The notes beneath the pieces are model-generated. The model had not been told where the DNA came from, searched no databases, and saw nothing but the letters and a program-made list of their open reading frames with translations. The position numbers were made by a program, and so were the translations under genes. DNA of 64,000 bases from Phytopseudomonas flavescens (GTDB lineage Bacteria > Pseudomonadota > Gammaproteobacteria > Pseudomonadales > Pseudomonadaceae), in the NCBI RefSeq assembly GCF_900100535.1, contig NZ_FNDG01000014.1, forward strand, positions 62,001 to 126,000. Reading direction: 5' to 3'. Shown here piece by piece: positions 60,144-64,000 of this stretch (its first letter is position 1; each line of letters begins with the position of its first letter).

Positions 60144-62129
60144 GTGCGTGATTCCCTGCTGGCGTTCATCGCGCCAAGCTCGCAAGCCATTCAGTTCGCG
60201 ATCAAGACCCTGCTCGGCGGTGGTCTGGCGCTCTGGCTCGCGTTGCGTTTGGGGCTGGAGCAGCCGCAGTGGGCATTGATGACCGCCTTCATCGTCGCTC
60301 AGCCGTTGTCTGGCATGGTGGTGCAGAAGGGTCTGGCGCGGCTGCTCGGCACGCTGGTCGGGACCTTCATGGCGGTGGTGATGATGGCGCTGTTCGCCCA
60401 GACGCCGCTGCTGTTCCTGCTCGCCTTCGCGCTGTGGCTGGCGATGTGTACGGCAGCTTCGACCATGCTGCGCAGCGCCTGGTCCTATGCCTTCGTGCTC
60501 GCTGGCTACACGGTGGCGATCATCGGCCTGCCGGCCATCGGCAAGCCTCATGTGATCTTCGACGAAGCCATCGCCCGTTCCACGGAGATCTGCCTGGGCA
60601 TCGTCTGCGCCACGCTCAGCAGCGCCTTGTTGTGGCCGCAGCGGGTGGAACGCCAGCTGGCGCAGCAGGCACGGGACGCCTGGCAGACCGGCGTCAAGGC
60701 CGCGCGCCAGGCGCTGACCGGCGAGGCCGAAGCCCGCCAGGGGCTGCTGCAAGCGCTGGCCCGTATCGTCGCCGTGGATGCCCAACGTGAGCACGCCTGG
60801 TTCGAAGGTGAACGCGGCCGCCAGCGCGCCATTGCCCTGCGCGTGCTCAGTCGCGATCTGCTTGGCGTGCTGCGTCTGGCTCGTGGTGTGGCACGGCAAT
60901 GGCGGCAGTTGAGCAGCAGCGAAGCCGAAGCTGTCGCCCCCTGGTTGCAGGAGGTGGACGAGCGACTGCAGGACGCTCATGGCGATCTGCCGGAATTGAT
61001 CGAGCGTCTGCGCCGGGCCGCGCAGGACGATGAGCTGAATAGCGGCCAGCAGCTGTGCCTGGAGCGCATGGCGGTATTGCTGCTGCGCATCGAGGATGCC
61101 AGCCGGGCCCTGCTCGCCGTCGAACAGGGCAGGGCGCCTGCCGATGCACCGCGAGCGCTGTCCTGGCATTACGACTGGCAGAGCGCCTTGGTGTATGGCT
61201 CGCGCAGCGCCCTGGCGTTCCTGACCCTGGCGGCCTTCTGGCTGGCCACCGCCTGGACCCATGCAACCGGTGCCATGCTGCTGGCCTGTGTGGTCTGCAG
61301 CCTGTTCGCACGGCTCGAGGCCGCACCACAGATCGGCATGATGTTCCTGCGCGGGATTTTCTATGCACTGCCGGTGGCGTTCTTCGTCGGCCAGATTCTG
61401 ATGCCGCAGATCGATGGTTTCGTCATGCTCTGCCTGGTGCTCGGCGTGCCGCTGTTCTTTGGTGTGCTGGGCATGGCCAGGCCGCCGTTGGCCGCCACCT
61501 CGACTTCTTTCTGCCTGCATTTCATCGTGCTCTGTCTGCCCGCCCCAGGCGTTGGCTACAACGTCGAATTCTTTCTCAACGAAGCGCCGGGCATGCTCAT
61601 GGGGGTTGGTTTCGCCGTGCTGGCGTTTCGCCTGGTGGTGCTGCGTAACCCGGTGTGGCACGGCCGTCGTCTGATGCATGCGATTCTGGTGGATCTCGGC
61701 CGTCTGACCCGGCGTGAACTGGGCCGTGCGGAAAACTGGTTCGGTGGGCGCATGGCGGATCGTCTGCTGCAGCTCGCCCGGCATTATCCGGCGCGACCGG
61801 ATCAGGCGCGCAGCCGCTGGGACGACGGCGTGGCCGGTCTCGATCTGGGTGACGAACTGTTGCACCTGCGCGCCTGCCTGGCCAATGCCGATCCCGAACT
61901 GGCCCGGTCGCAGCGCCGTTTTCTGCGACGTCTCGATGATGTACTGGAGCGTGGTCCTGCAGCGGGTCGCGAGGACGATCTGAGCGGCGCCGTGGCGGAT
62001 CTGCAGGATGCCCTGCGCGCCTGTGCGCCCAGTGTCGACCGGCGTCTGGCCGAGGCCGCGCTGCTGCAGTTGCAAACCGGCTGGCGCCACTGGTGCCACC
62101 TGAGAGGAGAAGCCCATGGGCTTGCATGA
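60144..62129 (+). CDS. FUSC family membrane protein (AaeB-like efflux pump)
   Basis: The 661-residue protein has two clusters of membrane helices (about 15-165 and 350-500), a cytoplasmic helical domain between them and another at the C-terminus, the FUSC/AaeB layout. Motifs are QWALMTAFIVAQPLSGMV and the second-half TGAMLLACVVCSLFARLEA. With the next two genes it forms a typical aromatic-acid (p-hydroxybenzoate) type efflux unit. The start is GTG 60144, inside a 16-base tandem repeat. Confidence 0.9.
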   Translation: MRDSLLAFIAPSSQAIQFAIKTLLGGGLALWLALRLGLEQPQWALMTAFIVAQPLSGMVVQKGLARLLGTLVGTFMAVVMMALFAQTPLLFLLAFALWLAMCTAASTMLRSAWSYAFVLAGYTVAIIGLPAIGKPHVIFDEAIARSTEICLGIVCATLSSALLWPQRVERQLAQQARDAWQTGVKAARQALTGEAEARQGLLQALARIVAVDAQREHAWFEGERGRQRAIALRVLSRDLLGVLRLARGVARQWRQLSSSEAEAVAPWLQEVDERLQDAHGDLPELIERLRRAAQDDELNSGQQLCLERMAVLLLRIEDASRALLAVEQGRAPADAPRALSWHYDWQSALVYGSRSALAFLTLAAFWLATAWTHATGAMLLACVVCSLFARLEAAPQIGMMFLRGIFYALPVAFFVGQILMPQIDGFVMLCLVLGVPLFFGVLGMARPPLAATSTSFCLHFIVLCLPAPGVGYNVEFFLNEAPGMLMGVGFAVLAFRLVVLRNPVWHGRRLMHAILVDLGRLTRRELGRAENWFGGRMADRLLQLARHYPARPDQARSRWDDGVAGLDLGDELLHLRACLANADPELARSQRRFLRRLDDVLERGPAAGREDDLSGAVADLQDALRACAPSVDRRLAEAALLQLQTGWRHWCHLRGEAHGLA

Positions 62130-62319
62130 GTGGTCGCTGGGCGGCGTATTGCTGAGTCCCATGGCGGCCTATGCGGTATTGGCGTTGCTGCTCACCGGCG
62201 TATTGCGCATGGGGCTGCAGCGCGTGGGATTGGCGCAATGGATCTGGCACGAAGCCCTGTTCGATTGTGCCCTGTTCGTCTGTGTCCTGGCGGCAATCAT
62301 CGCCGTTCTGGGAACTTGA
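62116..62319 (+). CDS. DUF1656 domain-containing membrane protein (AaeX-like)
   Basis: The 67-residue protein has two membrane helices (MAAYAVLALLLTGVL and FDCALFVCVLAAIIAVL). DUF1656/AaeX proteins always sit between the FUSC and HlyD genes of such pumps. It overlaps the FUSC stop by 14 bases, with AGAGGAG before its ATG. Confidence 0.92.
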   Translation: MGLHEWSLGGVLLSPMAAYAVLALLLTGVLRMGLQRVGLAQWIWHEALFDCALFVCVLAAIIAVLGT

Positions 62320-62330
62320 GGAGAAACGAC

Positions 62331-63182
62331 ATGCGTTCGACGATTCGCGTCGGCATTACCCTGGCCATGGTGGTTGCGGCAGTTCTCGCCGGCTCCTGGA
62401 TCTGGCAGCACTACCTGTATTCGCCGTGGACTCGCGATGCCCGGGTACGTGCCGACGTGGTGACCATCGCGCCGGACGTATCGGGCTGGGTGGTCGAGCT
62501 CGAGGTACGCGACAACCAGCAGGTGAAGGCGGGCGATCTGCTGATGAGCATCGACCGTGATCGTTATCAGGCCGCGGTGGAAAAGGCTCAGGCCGTGGTG
62601 GATATCCGCAGGCAGCAGCTCAGTCTGCGCGAGCACGAAGCCTCCCGGCGCGCACGCCTGGGCTCCCAGGCCATCAGTGCGGAACTGCGCGAGAACGCGC
62701 AGATCAACGCCGAGATGGCGCGCAGCGAATTCCGCGAGGCCCAGGCCGATCTGCGTATCGCCCAGCTCAACCTGGCGCGCAGTGAAGTGCGCGCGCCCCG
62801 TGACGGTCAGGTCACCAACCTGGTGCTGGCGCAGGGCAACTACGTGACGGCGGGCCAGTCGGTGATGGCGCTGGTGGATACCAACTCGTTCTACGTGCAG
62901 GCGTATTTCGAGGAAACCAAGTTGCCGCGCATTCAGGTCGGTGCGCCTGTGGAAGTCTGGCTGATGGGCGGCGAGCAGGAGATCCGCGGCGAGGTGCAGA
63001 GCATCAGCCGCGGCATCACCGACCGCAACGCCAGCCCGGACGGCCAGTTGCTGGCCAATGTCGAACCGACCTTCAACTGGGTGCGCCTGGCCCAGCGCAT
63101 TCCGGTACGCATCAAGCTCGAGGCGCTGCCCGAGCATCTCCAGCTGAGTGCCGGCATGACCGCCAGCGTGCAGGTGCAATAG
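62331..63182 (+). CDS. HlyD/AaeA-family efflux periplasmic adaptor
   Basis: The 283-residue adaptor has an N-terminal membrane anchor (residues 8-25) and the biotinyl-lipoyl half-motifs (TIAPDVSGWVVELEVRDNQQV and RAPRDGQVTNLVLAQGNYV) around a helical hairpin, then a beta-barrel domain. It links the FUSC pump to an outer membrane channel. No TolC-like gene or LysR regulator is in the window. GAGGAG lies seven bases before ATG 62331. Confidence 0.93.
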   Translation: MRSTIRVGITLAMVVAAVLAGSWIWQHYLYSPWTRDARVRADVVTIAPDVSGWVVELEVRDNQQVKAGDLLMSIDRDRYQAAVEKAQAVVDIRRQQLSLREHEASRRARLGSQAISAELRENAQINAEMARSEFREAQADLRIAQLNLARSEVRAPRDGQVTNLVLAQGNYVTAGQSVMALVDTNSFYVQAYFEETKLPRIQVGAPVEVWLMGGEQEIRGEVQSISRGITDRNASPDGQLLANVEPTFNWVRLAQRIPVRIKLEALPEHLQLSAGMTASVQVQ

Positions 63183-63188
63183 CAGGCT

Positions 63189-63236
63189 GTTGAAAAACTA
63201 CCGGCGTTGCCGCTGCCTCGCCTACGTTTTTTCAAC
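63189..63236. repeat. Inverted repeat with T-run after the efflux operon
   Basis: GTTGAAAAAC (63189-63198) and GTTTTTTCAAC (63226-63236) flank a GC-rich segment of 27 bases. It could act as a terminator; I recall near-identical copies elsewhere in pseudomonads. Confidence 0.55.
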
Positions 63237-63326
63237 GGGCAGATAGGGGGCGCAGCCGGCTTGCCGGCCACTGGTTGCCTGCCGTGTTTTTCCGCGCTGG
63301 CTGCAATCGCCTCGAGGTTGCCGTGC

Positions 63327-64000
63327 TTACCGGGTGCGCAGGGCTTCCAGGCGCTGCCGCTGCTGGCCCTGCCCATCGAAATTGTCGGGCGACAGCCAAC
63401 GCTGCAGGGCGTCGCGGCATCCTGGCCATTCGCTGTCGATGATCGAGAACCAGGCGGTATCGCGGTTCTGTCCCTTGATCACCGCGTGCTGGCGAAACAA
63501 CCCCTCGTGAACGAAACCCAGGCGTTCGGCGGCGCGCAGCGAGCGGGCGTTGCGTGCATTGCATTTCCACTCCAGGCGCCGATTGCCGAGCCCGTCCATC
63601 GCCAGGCTCATCAGTAGCCAGATCGCTTCCGTGGACGCCGGAGAACGCTGCATGGCGTGGCCAAAGGCGATATGGCCGATTTCGATACAGCCGTCGGCTG
63701 GCGCGATACGCAGCAAGGACAGCAGCCCGACGGCGCGTCCGCTGGCCTTGTCGATCACGGTGAAGAACAGCGGGTCGCTAGTGGGCTGTCTGCTCCGCAG
63801 CCAGGCATCGAACCCGGTGCGCTCGACGAACGGACCATAGGGCAGGTAATCCCACAAGGCAGGGTCGCTGTCCACACCTTGCAAGGCCTGCCAGAGATCA
63901 TCGCCATGCGCTGCTGCATCCAGCGGTTCCAGGCACACGTAGCGGCCGTCGATGGCGCTGCGAGGTGGCGGCGAAACGGGTGTCCAGTCGAGCAGGGTGT
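63327..64000 (-). CDS. GNAT family N-acetyltransferase (partial, 5' end beyond window)
   Basis: The frame runs from the right edge without a start, with LLDWTPVSPPPRSAIDGRY ahead of VCLEPLDAAAHGDDLWQAL, which matches the usual N-terminus of this acetyltransferase family. The RimJ/RimL-type fold shows IDKASGRAVGLLSLLRI, EIGHIAFG and WKCNARNARSLRAAERLGF, the acetyl-CoA binding part. At least 223 codons are visible. Its substrate is unknown. The GTG at 63938 is not the true start. Confidence 0.9.
   Translation of the reverse strand, partial: TLLDWTPVSPPPRSAIDGRYVCLEPLDAAAHGDDLWQALQGVDSDPALWDYLPYGPFVERTGFDAWLRSRQPTSDPLFFTVIDKASGRAVGLLSLLRIAPADGCIEIGHIAFGHAMQRSPASTEAIWLLMSLAMDGLGNRRLEWKCNARNARSLRAAERLGFVHEGLFRQHAVIKGQNRDTAWFSIIDSEWPGCRDALQRWLSPDNFDGQGQQRQRLEALRTR

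Noticed and set aside
60045..62162. 705-codon frame opposite the FUSC gene
   Set aside because: His/Gln/Arg-rich composition, no ribosome site and no domain; it shadows the FUSC membrane protein.

Overview
The window is a 64 kb piece of a GC-rich gammaproteobacterial chromosome, almost certainly Pseudomonas. Supporting signs are an OprD-family porin, a PilZ-like protein beside a thioredoxin/acylphosphatase pair, the ruvCAB-ybgC-tolQRAB-pal-cpoB string, GTG starts with strong Shine-Dalgarno sites, and ANR-type sites. As I recall it (no search was possible), gene order from proS to queC and from nadA to bamC resembles P. aeruginosa PAO1. The gltX/tRNA/dusC/ibpA block and the rapA/alkB block come from elsewhere in that genome. 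This, together with the putAP position, suggests a different species, perhaps of the P. mendocina/oleovorans group (inference).

Layout. 1-900: the end of gltX and a duplicated tRNA-Ala/tRNA-Glu pair. 0.9-5 kb: a thioesterase, dusC, an SDR dehydrogenase and the small heat-shock gene ibpA, which carries a sigma-32 promoter and a ROSE-type RNA thermometer. 5-11 kb: a DUF3108 protein with purN and purM, then a DUF2066 protein, an AI-2E-family membrane protein and hda. 11-19 kb: a DUF2069/wrbA/arsC operon, yihY, the PilZ-like gene, a thioredoxin lipoprotein, acylphosphatase, a lipoprotein and proS. 19-25 kb: porin, HIT protein, slyX, a membrane/cold-shock fusion, dps, aspS. 25-34 kb: yebC, then the Holliday-junction genes behind a LexA-like box, and the Tol-Pal envelope system. 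34-43 kb: queuosine-precursor genes, tRNA-Lys, ilvE, nadA, a BepA-like protease, a TusA-like protein, bcp, gcvR-like, dapA, bamC. 43-51 kb: a long-form purC, a solitary serine recombinase with a divergent Cys-rich small gene, and the proline genes putA and putP. 51-64 kb: a divergent class A penicillin-binding protein, an aldo/keto reductase, rapA, an AlkB-like cluster, a 38-residue membrane protein that looks like CcoM behind two ANR boxes, an aromatic-acid-type efflux operon (FUSC, DUF1656, HlyD) and a partial GNAT acetyltransferase.

Most of the window is core housekeeping DNA. I found no phage, CRISPR array, defence island or biosynthetic cluster, and no convincing wholly new multi-gene system. 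The best leads are small: the ccoM-like ORF with tandem ANR sites, the ibpA thermometer, the LexA-like box before ruvC, the long-form purC in the usual purC neighbourhood, the orphan serine recombinase locus, and several palindromic repeats.
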